Assembly: GCA_036873135.1 (NCBI GenBank)
Contig: JAPTYO010000003.1
Coordinates: 29,454,763-29,518,762 of the forward strand
Source of the DNA: Clarkia xantiana subsp. parviflora
Lineage: Eukaryota > Streptophyta > Magnoliopsida > Myrtales > Onagraceae
DNA: 64,000 nucleotides
Reading direction: 5' to 3'
Positions 14,101-23,212 of the stretch are shown here, one piece after another. The position numbers and the translations under genes are program-made. Each line of letters begins with the position of its first letter. Positions within the stretch are counted from its first letter, which is position 1. The notes beneath the pieces are model-generated. The model had not been told where the DNA came from. It saw only the letters and a list, made by a program, of their open reading frames with translations, and made no database searches.

Positions 14101-17100
14101 TGAAACAAATCTCTGATTCTCTTCTTGCATAAGGATGGAGTAAGCATAATTTAAAGTTGGTAATGGAGTCATCATCAACAAATTAGATCTAACACCAGCA
14201 AAAGTTTCATTGAGCCCAATTAAAAATTGAATCAATCTCTGCTTATCTTTTCTAGCAATTGCTTTCGAGGATGTAGAACAAGTACTACACATCCAATCAT
14301 CGTCTATAACAGCCAGTTCATCCCATAACATCTTTAACTTCTGAAAGTATTTCGCAACAGAGTTAGTACCTTGTCGAATCGAGTAAATATCTCTGATTAG
14401 ATGATACTCACGCGTGCCATCGATCTTGCTAAAACGCTCCTTGAGTTCTTCCCATATCAGGCGAGCAGTAGGTACATAACGAAGCCCTTGAGTGAGATCT
14501 CTAGACACAGAATTGATAATCCATGCCTTGACGATAGCGTTACAACGATCCCACCTGGATTGCATTTCCTCACTGACAGAATCTCTCGAACAGCTTCCGT
14601 CCACAAAACATAATTTATTTTTCACCAACAAAGCTTCTGTGATTGCTTGAAGCCAGTTGTGATAATTTCCAGATCCAGTAAGTTTCTCATCACCAGGAAT
14701 CAAGGAGTTACCAGTTGTATCAGCTGGATGCAAATAAAACCGATCATCTAAAGGATCAGCTGGTGCAGGTGCCAAAGTAGCTCCAAGGCGTGGCCAAGCT
14801 GAAGGTGGAGATGTATTCGCCATTGTTGAATCAGGCAAAGAAATCAAGGGAAGAACAAAAGCTCAGATAGAACTGGAATCAAATCCTGCTGATGCAGATC
14901 TGATCAACACATCATAAGCTCTGATACCATATAGAATTTCATGAATATAGAATAGATCAAACTGTACAGAAGGAGAGCGGAGGATCTCTCCAATCTGCGT
15001 GAACTTCATTGAATTGAAAGTGTACATGAAGATAGCTTTATATAGTATAACTAACAAGTTTCCAAAATGATAACTAAGTCCTTAACTATTTAGATGTAAT
15101 AAGTCAATACTCATACTTCTATATATATTGACGTGATCGTTAGTTAAACCATTAAGTTGGGCGGTGAATAAAAATAGTGTGCTTGAGTTCATGAATTCGG
15201 TTAGGAAATAAATGAAAATAATATTTTTTAGATAAAATTTTGCATGAATCAATATGCGTATCCTGCCGAAAGCATGCTGGTCGGAGCAAAAGACGGCTGG
15301 GGTGGGTCATGAAATATACGTATATATATTCGGACGGTCGGAATTTCATATTATCCATATTGTCGTCACATGCATCATGCATCTACTATATATATGATAT
15401 TTCAGTATTAAAGAGTCAAATTTATACAGTAGTCGGCCAAAAAAGATCATGATGCATAAATAGAGATAAGTGATACGTGTATTACAATAAGATAATGCTA
15501 AAAAAATCACGTACCATATATTATAGTGAAAAACAAACTAGTATCGTTAATAGACAACTGTTTGGATGTTGACAACTTAGACAACTACATAATTTCTCTA
15601 ACAATGGCGATTTATAGTCCATATATTTTAGATTTTATTATTTATATTAAGCTGAGTCTCTTGGCCAACCTGGCCAAAATCGAATAAGTAATGAGTATAT
15701 TTGGATTTAGTGCACTTTATCCCTACACCACCAACCCACCCTAAAATGGGCTCATATTTCACACCCTGGTAATATATTCTAAATCTTTGAAAATGATTTT
15801 ATGATATATTATAAGCAATGTAGAATAGATGTAGTATAATTTTTAATTTTTTAGTAAAACAATGGGGGATAAATCTTTTATTTAAGTATGTAGAGATACT
15901 AAATGAAGTATACGACTCGCGTTATTCATCTAGTTGTTAGGAGTGTTTATTATATATGGTTTAGCTTTTGGATTTTTTAATTTGAAAGTTTTCGTGGTGA
16001 CCTAATTAAATTATCAAGTCACGCTTAAACCACATACTGTATTAGGCATAAGAGAAGAATTTTTTAACGAATCGTCCTCTTAATTATATTAAGTTGTTGG
16101 TGGGGCTACGTTGACGGAGTCAATGCACATGCTGGTTATTCACAAAGTCAAGTAAAAAAAATAGACCGTAAACAGAAGAATCTGAACATTACGTAGCGAA
16201 ATTAGTTTATGATCATCACTATTAGCTCATTCGTTTTATGACAAAAAAATAATATAATGATTCCAATAATTAATCTCCTTTAAAGAAAAGTAGTAATAAT
16301 ATATTTTTTAAGTTTTGTGTGATATGTACTATGGAGCTTAATAGGAGAACACCATTATTAACATATTATTTTAGCTATTCAGAATCTACAGTAACAATTC
16401 TCGTTCAGAACATATATAAGTACATATAATGGATAAAAAATTGACCATGAAAAACTTTATATTTATAAGCTTTAACTCTGAAAAATATAATTAAGGGACA
16501 AAACAATATATAAATCATTATGTAATTTTTCCTATCATTTAGTTACTTAGTATATTATACTATAGTTAATAACTGCTATATGATGATCAATTTTTTACAA
16601 AATTAACTGTGAGTTGATTTTTTTTTTTTTTTTTGTTAAAACTCAGATTCTACGTGGACGAAGTCCCTATCAGAGAGGTAATCCGCAGCGAGGCGATGGG
16701 AGCAGATTATCCTTCAAAGCCAATGTCCCTCTACGCCACCATCTGGGACGGCTCCGACTGGGCAACCGGCGGCGGCCGCTACAAGGCCGACTACAAGTAC
16801 GCCCCTTTCACCACCGAATTCAAGGACCTCGTCCTCGAGGGCTGCGCCGTTGACCCCCTCCAGCAACTCCCCTCCGACGACTGTTACTACCGCAACGCCC
16901 TCCTCGAGTCCAAGGACTACGTCTCCGTCACGCCACAGCGCCGCGCCGCCATGCGCCGGTTCCGGCAGAGGTTCATGTACTATTCCTACTGCTACGACTC
17001 GCTCCGGTACCCGGTGCCGCCGCCGGAGTGCGTCATCGATAACGTCGAGAGGGAGCGGTTCAAGGACACGGGGAGGCTCAAGTTCGGCGGCAGCCATAGG

Positions 17101-17190
17101 CGGCCAGGGCGGAGAGGGCGGCAGGGGCGGCGGAGGGGGCAAGTGCCGGTGGGAAACTCAAGGTCGTCGGAGCCTCAATCCGATATGTAG
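8173..17190 (+). CDS. Xyloglucan endotransglucosylase/hydrolase, group III (XTH27-30 type)
   Basis: GH16 enzyme that cuts and religates xyloglucan in the cell wall. Exons read by eye are 8173-8428, 8632-8732, 9655-9863 and 16647-17190, joining in frame with GT-AG introns to 369 residues. The N-terminus is hydrophobic and Ser-rich (signal peptide, about residues 1-45). The catalytic motif HDELDIEFLG is at 130-139, with nucleophile E132 and acid/base E136, followed by an N-glycosylation site N155-G-S. Exon 4 supplies the rest of the jelly roll and the XET C-terminal domain (RRFRQRFMYYSYCYD). The long C-terminal tail rich in Arg and Gly fits the XTH30 subgroup. Intron 3 is 6.8 kb because it holds a copia element in antisense orientation (10077-15123). 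Exon 4 is much more GC-rich than its surroundings. The family is certain; the exact paralogue is inference. Confidence 0.93.
8486..8560 (+). repeat. Decoy duplicate of the intron 1 acceptor and exon 2 start
   Basis: The segment GCATTAAAT...TTTCAG-GAGCTGGGTACATATCG here resembles the true acceptor and exon 2 start at about 8611-8655 (GCATTAAAT...TTTAG-GTGCTGGATTCATATCG), roughly 120 bp downstream. Joined to exon 1 it would read G-A-G-Y-I-S in frame, like the true G-A-G-F-I-S, but runs into a stop within about 20 codons. It looks like a partial local duplication of the splice site and exon edge. Confidence 0.6.
10077..10270 (-). repeat. 3' LTR of the copia element
   Basis: 194 bp, identical to the copy at 14930-15123. 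In element orientation it begins TATAGAAGTATGAG and ends AAATTCTATA. The polypurine tract adjoins it at 10271-10283. Confidence 0.95.
10285..14847 (-). CDS. Intact copia gag-pol polyprotein, 1520 aa
   Basis: Single uninterrupted frame. In order: Gag (UBN2-type region, about residues 60-260), zinc knuckle CNFCGKKGHKADRC from residue 316, aspartic protease around IIDSGATNH (catalytic D457), pre-integrase LWHRRLGHL near 585, integrase core with DLWGPY and the D-D-E region, then reverse transcriptase with YVDD at 1178, and RNase H with CDSDWG and AEAEYRS near the C-terminus. The order protease-integrase-RT-RNase H defines Ty1/copia. The start at 14847 is the first ATG; a second ATG eight codons later (MANTSPP) may be the real one. 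No stop or frameshift is seen, so the copy looks competent for transposition. Confidence 0.95.
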   Translation of the reverse strand: MISLPDSTMANTSPPSAWPRLGATLAPAPADPLDDRFYLHPADTTGNSLIPGDEKLTGSGNYHNWLQAITEALLVKNKLCFVDGSCSRDSVSEEMQSRWDRCNAIVKAWIINSVSRDLTQGLRYVPTARLIWEELKERFSKIDGTREYHLIRDIYSIRQGTNSVAKYFQKLKMLWDELAVIDDDWMCSTCSTSSKAIARKDKQRLIQFLIGLNETFAGVRSNLLMMTPLPTLNYAYSILMQEENQRFVSAENLSSNLGDSISLYSSAGHNVVGDQSNGSATGHVGSVNAVFNQSAGGRPGSYNSQVNKVNRKDLICNFCGKKGHKADRCWSKHGIPEEVRKKWKANAVASGFLSPDGVEIHGTHHDQSSPQYYTSPMPPMPGPPTARPLHQQSFVSQMPGTTNACPMHMPGTTGTKHYGVTTDDTPFSSVSVNHAMAGTSFAALSCTSYSSGLWIIDSGATNHMCCHLDWLLNVKPNLSLTRSVSLPNGNSASVTHIGDCQVAGLFLRDVLFIPDFQFNLISVSKLCQDSNSAVTFTSDCIYLQDHSIGEKVVFGKEFGGLYLHQEEIKGKALAVKYSAEEIMLWHRRLGHLPIPQLQKLFPFENSQFSTIKDCNICPLARQTRLQFPISYSKSKEFFDLIHMDLWGPYRVPTVDGYRYFLTIVDDCTRSTWVYLMRSKVETILHIRHFLKMVHNQFGTMVKICRSDNGSEFLNSSTKELFSELGILQQTSCVGTPQQNGIAERKHRHLLEVGRALKFQAGLPDRYWGFCVLTACFLINVMPSRVLNGGIPYELLHKKKFDLLLLRTFGCLCYASNFQSTDKFGPRSIPAVFIGYSPTQKGYMLLNLNTKSVFVSRDVLFKEHIFPFKHSQTDYSSPSSDIPSWYLSEDSPNVVPANSSPHADTADVGANSGSSQSEDHSPPIIEGTPNLEVAIPTEAPQRRSTRQHHPPKWSEDYVFTSAALNYRNFDHSYFCFLSSITKVHEPLTYADAITNKKWILAMKEEISALQANKTWELVDLPKDKRAIGCKWVYKIKYNPDGSVERYKARLVAKGYTQIEGKDFKETFSPVVKMVTVRIFLSIAAAKSWPLYQLDISNAFLQGDLQEEVYMQIPQGFEVAKDEKKVCRLLKSLYGLKQASRQWNIKLTQSLVENGYKQSKYDYSLFSKFNGSRQVHLLVYVDDLIITGSDSHMISDLKEVLTAHFKLKDLGILKYFLGLEVARSRDGIVVNQRKYALELIEEAGMAAAKPAMTPLEQKLKMTTLEYDQLFKLNKDDRPVEDIEFYRRIVGRLLYLTMTRPDISYAVQALSQFVHSPKRSHLEAAKRVVRYIKLKPGQGIMFSAENSIDTLTGYCDSDWGSCKISRRSVTGYVIKLGDSIISWKAKKQDTVSRSSAEAEYRSMGAAVSEIVWVKGILDELKLRVRFPANLYCDNKAAIQIAGNPMYHERTKHIEIDCHFIRSQMQNGVVLPTHVSSEEQLADILTKALSKDLHHRLLGGLKIADLFDDGKNICDGVEKEEEEA
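14930..15123 (-). repeat. 5' LTR of the copia element, with promoter
   Basis: 194 bp, identical to the copy at 10077-10270. It contains ACTATATAAAGC on the minus strand (TATA box at about 15035-15044), from which element transcription would run leftward into gag-pol, antisense to the XTH gene. Confidence 0.93.
15129..16646. other. Remainder of XTH intron 3
   Basis: AT-rich intron sequence to the right of the retrotransposon, with no coding or repeat structure I can support. It ends in a poly-T run and an ACTCAG acceptor at 16641-16646. Confidence 0.7.
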
Positions 17191-17840
17191 AGGGCCGGGC
17201 TTTGGTTATAGTATAGGGCCTGATCAGCTTCTTCATCTTATTTTGGAGGTCCAAAAAAAAAACAAATAAATATTTACGTGACTGGTAATCTTATTATTTG
17301 CTACTCTATATATATTTTTTTTCTTCTATATATGTAAAATTTCATCATTTAATGGTATGCATTTTGTATATGCTGAGTGATTTGATATTATATTATGCAC
17401 AAATATATCGTTAACCTGCCAAAATTAAAGTATTACCTTAATAAGTATTATTAACATGCAAAATAGTGTTAAAAAAACGCATACATTTCTTAATAAAATC
17501 AAACCAAAGTATGAACAAAGCTTCAATTATGAATGATAATTCGTGCTATTATGTGTGTCAATAGTTATATTGCTAAAATTACTGAACATAAACACACACA
17601 GTAAACTTTTCGGGCCACGTTTATAAACACAAACACAACACTGAATTTTTCATACGTGTTCGTGACGTGCTATCGTATTGTGTTAAGTTGTTCAATTGTA
17701 CATGGGCTGGGCCATAAACGAAGGCGTGGCCACAAGGCCCAAATATAAATGGGCTCATTATTCCGGCCCAAAAAGAGTTCGCTCTTAGAAGCTAGGAGAT
17801 GCTCTATTGAACTCAGGGAAAATGACAACAAATATCTATA
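17191..17840. other. XTH 3' region and intergenic DNA
   Basis: Contains the probable XTH 3' UTR. AATAAATATT at about 17264 may be a polyadenylation signal. Further right are AT-rich stretches and an accumulation of ACACAAACACAAC-type motifs (17590-17700) similar to the subterminal DNA of hAT-like elements elsewhere in the window, but without clear ends. Confidence 0.5.
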
Positions 17841-19601
17841 TCTATATTAGGTATTTGTCACGCGCAATGCGCGGTGTTTGATATTTTCTTTAATTATTAT
17901 TTTGAAATTATGTTTAATATTCAAAAAATTGAAAGCGGACAATATAGTAATTTATTATATTCTGAAACGTTATTATTAACAAACCAAGCATTGATCACTT
18001 AAGGTTAACTTTTTTTTTTTTTTTTTTACTTAGGTTAGCTGGTTTAAACAAATAAAAGAACGTATAATAATAAAAATTACTGTAAGGTTGCAATTTCTGC
18101 TTCATAACTAATTATCAACTAATAAATCACAAATCAACATACCGATATAATTTTTATTTATACTTGCAATATCATCATTTAGCACTTTTGGACAAATTAA
18201 AGAGAAAAAATTTGGTTCATACATAAAATATGAGAATTAATTAACAAAGAATCATGAAATTGCTTTGAAATTATTTATGCAAGGGTAAGATTGCTATTTA
18301 TTGCAAGAAAATTAATGTAATACAAATATTGCAAGATTATATAACGCCTAAAAATGCCTAACATAGTACTACTTTTTTTACTAACAAAGTTATTATAATA
18401 TACACAGAATAGTAATAATTTAAAAAGAAAATAATGACCTACAAACTTAAATGGCTTGAATTTAAGATAATAAAAAATTGTAATTAAAAAACTCTACACA
18501 AACTAAATAAACAGTTTTTCAACCGTTGGAAATTGATTTTGCTATTTATTGACGAACATTGCCTCTTATTCAAAGAGATATTCGTAGTCATCTTTTCGAG
18601 TCTTTGGTATTAAATATTCAATTTAATTTTTATTTTTTAGAGAATGAAATACATAGCGTCTGGCCGGGATAATGAATTATGAAACGCCTGAATAGATGGA
18701 GAAATTTTCAAACTAAAGTCACATACCAATGAGAATGAAGTTGATGATGACGATTATTTAGCAATTTAGCTAAAATTGCATATATATTATATACATAGAT
18801 AGTGGTATTAATTAATCTTTCTACATATGTTGCATCAATTCGCAATAACATTTTAAAGGTAGTTTTTAATGAAGCACTAAATTTTAAGGTTAATTTTTAT
18901 TTTTTAAGGTTTCTTTTGTTTTAGGAGTAAACTTGGGGAACAACTTGAATTAAGTCTTTACCCAAAAAAAACCTGAATTAAGTTAACCACAGTAGTAGAG
19001 ATTATAGTTTACTTTTTCATTAAGTTTTATAAAAAGTATACATGAACAAGCTTTTTATTAGTGCTATCATCTCTAATTCATTCTCATGAGATATTTTATT
19101 TTCTTAAATTCCTTTTATTTTCTAAAGATTTTTCTTTAAAGAATTCTATCATACCATAATATTATATTATATGAATAATAACTATATATGCACATGTTAT
19201 AATTTTATATGAACAATTATAAAATTCAAGAATAAAACCGAGGATGATATTTTGCATAAAATCTCACAAAAATACTAAGTCAATATTGTTCTGCAAAAAT
19301 TATAATCATATTTGAACTAAAATATTATGTACGAAAAATATGAAATAATTTACTACACTTCATAAATGATAATTTATGGTTGTATTTATAATATGCATTA
19401 TAAAATCTAAAAAAGTAAGTTAAATATAAAGCTTATTCATTTTCTCAAAACAATTTGATATATACAAAGTGATTTGAATTATTTATTTTTATACTTGTCG
19501 ACATTTATTAATTATTATATTCACTTTTAAATTAATATTAGTTTATAAAATAATAACTCAAATAAAGTTTATTCCGCGCAAAGCGCGGATAAATTATCTA
19601 G
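17841..19601 (+). mobile_element. Non-autonomous Helitron, 1761 bp
   Basis: The 5' end reads TCTATATTA after an A, matching the common plant Helitron start. The 3' end has a perfect hairpin CCGCGC-AAA-GCGCGG (19574-19588), 9 nt of AT, then CTAG (19598-19601) followed by T. Insertion between A and T without target duplication is the Helitron rule. A second GC-rich palindrome (CGCGCAATGCGCG) lies 20 bp inside the 5' end. The body is AT-rich with no Rep/helicase coding, so it must have been moved by an autonomous relative. The exact 5' base could instead be 17835, where TCTATA also follows an A. Confidence 0.82.
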
Positions 19602-19764
19602 TGTTGCCATAATCATCAATTGAGTATCACGATCAATTTAAACATAATAATAATTCGTGTCAATTCGCTAGTTTAATTTACCAGTTGAAAGAGGATTAGA
19701 GAGGGTTTCAATTAACCACCCAAGTTTCACAAGTCTATACAAATGAAAAACCAACGATACTTTG

Positions 19765-22700
19765 CTACGGTTCGGTCTTCGGTTCGCACCGCTCCTTCTT
19801 CGGGCAGCAGCACAAACAAGAGAAGCAGCATTTCGGGCAGCTCGGTCTCGGAACCCTTGGGCACTTTGGTCTTGAACATAAGCACCCAAAGCAAGTCGAT
19901 CCGAAACAAAGACTCCCTCCACATTTTGGCCACCCGCAACATTTCGGGCAGGTCAGGCACGAGCAACCCGAGCAGGTCAGGCATGAGCAATCCGGGCAGG
20001 TCAGGCACGAGCAATCCGGGCAGGTCGGACACGAGCACTTCGGGCAGGTCAGACACGAGCACTTCGGGCAGGTCAGACACGAGCACTTCGGGCAGGTCAG
20101 ACATGAGCACTTCGGGCAGGTCAGACACGAGCACTTCGGGCAGGTTGGACACGAGCATTCCGGGCAGGTCAGACACGAGCACTTCGGGCAGGTTGGACAC
20201 GAGCATTCCGGGCAGGCTGGACACGAGCACTCCGGGCAGGTCGGGCGGCGGATCTTGACCCGACAACAGCAGCACGATGTGGTCAACGTTGTGGAAGTCG
20301 AAGATTTACGAGGAAGTTTAAGGGTCTGCTTGATCTTCTTGAGGCGGGTCCCGGTGGTGACATTCTCCATTTCCCGGATGAACCGACTTAGGTGGCGAAT
20401 GTAGTCGGGGTAGAGCTCCAAATTGCAGTGGCCCCCGCCTTTGATCCATAGCGGTTCGAACGGTTCCCTCGACTTCTTCCACAGACCGTGCCCGTGCAGC
20501 CAATTGACAACATCGTCCTCGGTTCCCTACAACCGATAGGAGCGGTCAGGAATTAAGCCAGGAATTTATCTTAGTCTTAGTTAGGGTAAGTATACGAGTC
20601 GGTTTATTCATGTTATTGTAACATTATTACGACATCCATGCGCGTAGCACGGGCAGGTATCTAGTTTAAACTTAAAAAACGAATAGTGAGGGCAAATGTA
20701 AGAATTCTAATGACTAAATTGGAAATGACTACACTTTTCAGGACTAATAATTGCATAATAACACAAGCTGATGGGCAAATGAAAGACTTCAACTGACTAA
20801 ATTGTAAATAATTGCACCTTTTAGAACTAAAAATTGCACAATAACAAAAGTTGAGGGGGCTATTGTCCCCCTCGTTCTTACATGGCTCCGTCCCTGAAAG
20901 CAATTCAAATAACGGACCAGTTCGAGAGCAAAGAAACCAGCAGTTCGATAACAAAGACCAACAGGGTTCGGGGTCCAATGACTTACATGGATCACTAGAA
21001 CTGGGGCCTTGACCTTCCGAATCTTGTTGATGTTCTGCAAAAACGAAACCATTTAATACGATCACAAACCATCAAGGCGTAACTTAAGGGGCCGTTTGGA
21101 TTGCCACAAGCTAATCACAATTCGACAAGTTAATTTGCCCGTCCTTTTACGGTTTATCGGGAAAATAACTACAAAACTAACATACACTTATCACATTGAT
21201 CGGATTGGTGAAAGCTCTACTAAACATTAGCCAGTAATGTTATATTGAACCAAACAATCCCTAAATGAGAATTACTAAGCGATATTAATTACCCTGTAGA
21301 TGTCGCAGCAACACGCACAGTTCACATGGCAAAGCACACGAAGACCCGAAAGAATGGCACTATGAAGGACTAGGCCTCTGAGTCTAGGTAGCTTGGCGGC
21401 CAAGTGAAGCGTGGGCCCGCTCCCGACCGACTGCCCATACAAAATCACATCTTCTTGGCTCACTCCATACTCGGTCTCCAAACACTCGTAAATCGCCTCA
21501 ATGTCGTCATAAGTGTTGGATTCACTTGGCTGCAAGTTCAGAAAGAAAGAATCAAACATCACTTCAATAACCATACGATAAGATTCCTCATTCATTAGAT
21601 TCATCGAGTATCTGAAACAGGACTTACTTTACCCGACGAGGCTCCATAACCCGAATAATCATATCTGCAATTGGTATTTTTCAACAAAAATAAAATCCCG
21701 TGAATGACAAATCAGCTATGATAAAAATCTCGAGATTTGCAGGGGTAAGTGAGCTTAAGGATATCAAAATGCTCCCTTTCTACATCAACACACAGCAAGA
21801 ACACCATAATTTAGTAAAAATGAATCAAATTCATAAGAAATGTCTAATGTTTGTACAACATGACACAATTGATGTTGACAGAGACAGTTTCGTGCACTAT
21901 CCCGCGATCCAATATCCGAAATTTCTTATGATACCAAGACAAGTATCTTCCAATTGAGACGGGACATGTTTGCGTTATATGAGCAAGCTGCTTTTTTTTG
22001 GGCAACATGTGAGGAAGCTGCTAGCTCTAGCCTTGCCTCTATATAATAACAGTTATGGAGCCACAACAGTGACATGTTTGCTTTTCATCTTTAAACACAA
22101 ATGAAGTCCTAACTTTTTTTTTCATAGGACCATTAGAATGACACATCTCGTAGCATGCTTATTCAACACCTAAACTAATACACACCGAGAAAAAGTGATG
22201 GCCGAAATATATATTTATTTTCCTAAAACTTTAGTAGTCAAAGGAGAGGTATTATTTGATATAATTCTGGTTCCCTTTTGAAACAACAACAAAAGGACTG
22301 CACAAAGACAATTTCCACTGCCTAAAGTTCTCAACTTTACTCATCTACTGCCAATTTACTTTTTCATGTTCATGCACAGTCCTTTATTTTAGAGCTACAA
22401 TTCTTCAGAAAAGGAATCCACTTTGGAATCTATCAGTAAAAACTTTAAAAATAAAGATTTTTCTTAAAAATAAAAAAACAGATCTTTGATGAACTTGTAA
22501 CCGTAAATTTGATTTGTTACTGAAAGTTGACTTATTTGATTTAGTCAATTCTAGTGAGCTGCAGATCTCTGCAAGCTAAATGAAGTAATTTCTGCAGATT
22601 AAGAAAAAAAAGACAAGTAATTAAGGAAGTAATACAAACCCTATGACGTTGACTCGGAGATTGAGCTTGAGTTGGACGAAGAGGTCGTAGAGCTGACCTA

Positions 22701-22965
22701 GGTCGGCGGCGTTGCCGTGGGAGTAGAGGAGAGTGAGCCGCGCGTAGGGGTTCCTCAGGTAAAACGCGACGATCTTGTTGCCGCGCTTGGTGCGGACTTG
22801 GAGGACGTCGAGGGAGGTGTCGTCGGCGGCAGGGATGGTTGCGGCGGGGGACGCGGCTGATACGGCGGCAAGGCGGCCGTCGTCGCGTTTCTTGAGGGAG
22901 TAGGTGGGCGGAGACGGCGGAAAGAAAGCGAACTTCGCGGCCAGTTGAGAGATAGTGCAGCCCAT
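19765..22965 (-). CDS. ABHD17-type alpha/beta hydrolase with expanded Cys-rich tail
   Basis: Serine hydrolase of the ABHD17 family, whose animal members remove palmitate from membrane proteins. Exons on the minus strand are 22640-22965, 21628-21664, 21293-21529, 20987-21034 and 19765-20526, joining in frame to 469 residues. Start [17 protein letters not shown] has Gly2 and Cys3 suited to lipid anchoring. [12 protein letters not shown] gives the oxyanion region, GQSVG holds nucleophile Ser155, GTEDD supplies Asp220 and GGGHCN supplies His249. Plant homologues end in a Cys-rich CPKCSC-like tail; here that tail is much longer, about 13 units of an 8-residue motif (C-P-K/E/D-C-S-C-L/P-T) encoded by a 24-bp minisatellite. 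Usual family length is nearer 350-390 residues. Exon structure is well supported; substrates are unknown. Confidence 0.92.
19945..20247 (-). repeat. 24-bp coding minisatellite (Cys-rich repeat)
   Basis: About 12.6 tandem copies of a 24-bp unit (plus strand GGGCAGGTCAGACACGAGCA plus four bases). Read on the minus strand each unit encodes eight residues with three cysteines. Central units are identical or nearly so; outer units vary (Glu/Asp/Lys and Leu/Pro/Ala), as expected for unequal crossing-over. All units keep frame with the hydrolase. The opposite strand is also open but is only the mirror of the repeat. Confidence 0.95.
20646..20664 (+). mobile_element. Possible degraded Helitron 3' end in ABHD17 intron 4
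   Basis: A GC-rich imperfect hairpin beginning just upstream at about 20636 (CCATGC...GCACGG, one mismatch) is followed by a short spacer and CTAG (20661-20664), then T. This resembles the 3' end at 19601. A matching 5' TC end may lie about 100 bp upstream but is not convincing. Confidence 0.3.
21088..21261. mobile_element. Tourist-like MITE (PIF/Harbinger), 174 bp, in ABHD17 intron 3
   Basis: Ends GGGGCCGTTTGGATT and AACCAAACAATCCC form terminal inverted repeats. Both sides carry the 3-bp target TAA (21085-21087 and 21262-21264), the PIF/Harbinger preference. It lies wholly within the intron between exons 3 and 4 of the hydrolase gene. Confidence 0.75.
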
Positions 22966-23212
22966 TTGACCACTGCGCCGGCGGCGGCCGCGAAACTCAT
23001 TGGCGGAGTTGCATGTGGCGGAAGATCCGAGCTTTGCCGGTGTGGGGGTTGGGTTTGTGCTCGATTTGAGCTGAAATAATGGTGGTGAAGAAAGGAGACG
23101 GTGGTGGGAGTGAATCTGTTAAGAGAGAGTTTATCGTGATGTTGCAGAGAGAGCAGAGTGACAGAGCAGTGCAGATGCAGAGAGAAGAGAAGAGGGCCGG
23201 ACTTTATTATTA

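Larger units (their letters stand above)
10077..15123 (-). mobile_element. Complete young Ty1/copia LTR retrotransposon in XTH intron 3
   Basis: Two 194-bp LTRs (10077-10270 and 14930-15123) read as identical. Target duplication TATAT flanks both sides (10072-10076 and 15124-15128). On the minus strand the primer binding site TGGTATCAGAGCT (14917-14929, initiator Met tRNA type) directly abuts the 5' LTR, and a polypurine tract (10271-10283) abuts the 3' LTR. LTR termini are TATAGAA...TTCTATA instead of the usual TG...CA, one of the known non-canonical classes. One intact gag-pol frame lies between. Identical LTRs, exact duplication and intact frame together indicate a very recent insertion. 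Short LTRs and a roughly 5-kb length suit the Ale/Retrofit type, but the lineage is not proven here. Confidence 0.95.

Noticed and set aside
16714..17269. Open frames of 142 and 139 codons antisense or out of frame with XTH exon 4
   Set aside because: They arise from the high GC and few stops of exon 4; only the XTH frame has family motifs and splices to the other exons.
19945..20247. CRISPR-like array
   Set aside because: Units are directly abutting with no unique spacers, in frame in a eukaryotic gene; it is a coding minisatellite.
19743..20258. 171-codon plus-strand frame of SGRSDTST repeats and other frames across the minisatellite
   Set aside because: A 24-bp repeat is a multiple of three, so every frame without a stop stays open. 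The minus-strand frame continues from conserved hydrolase sequence; the others are mirrors.
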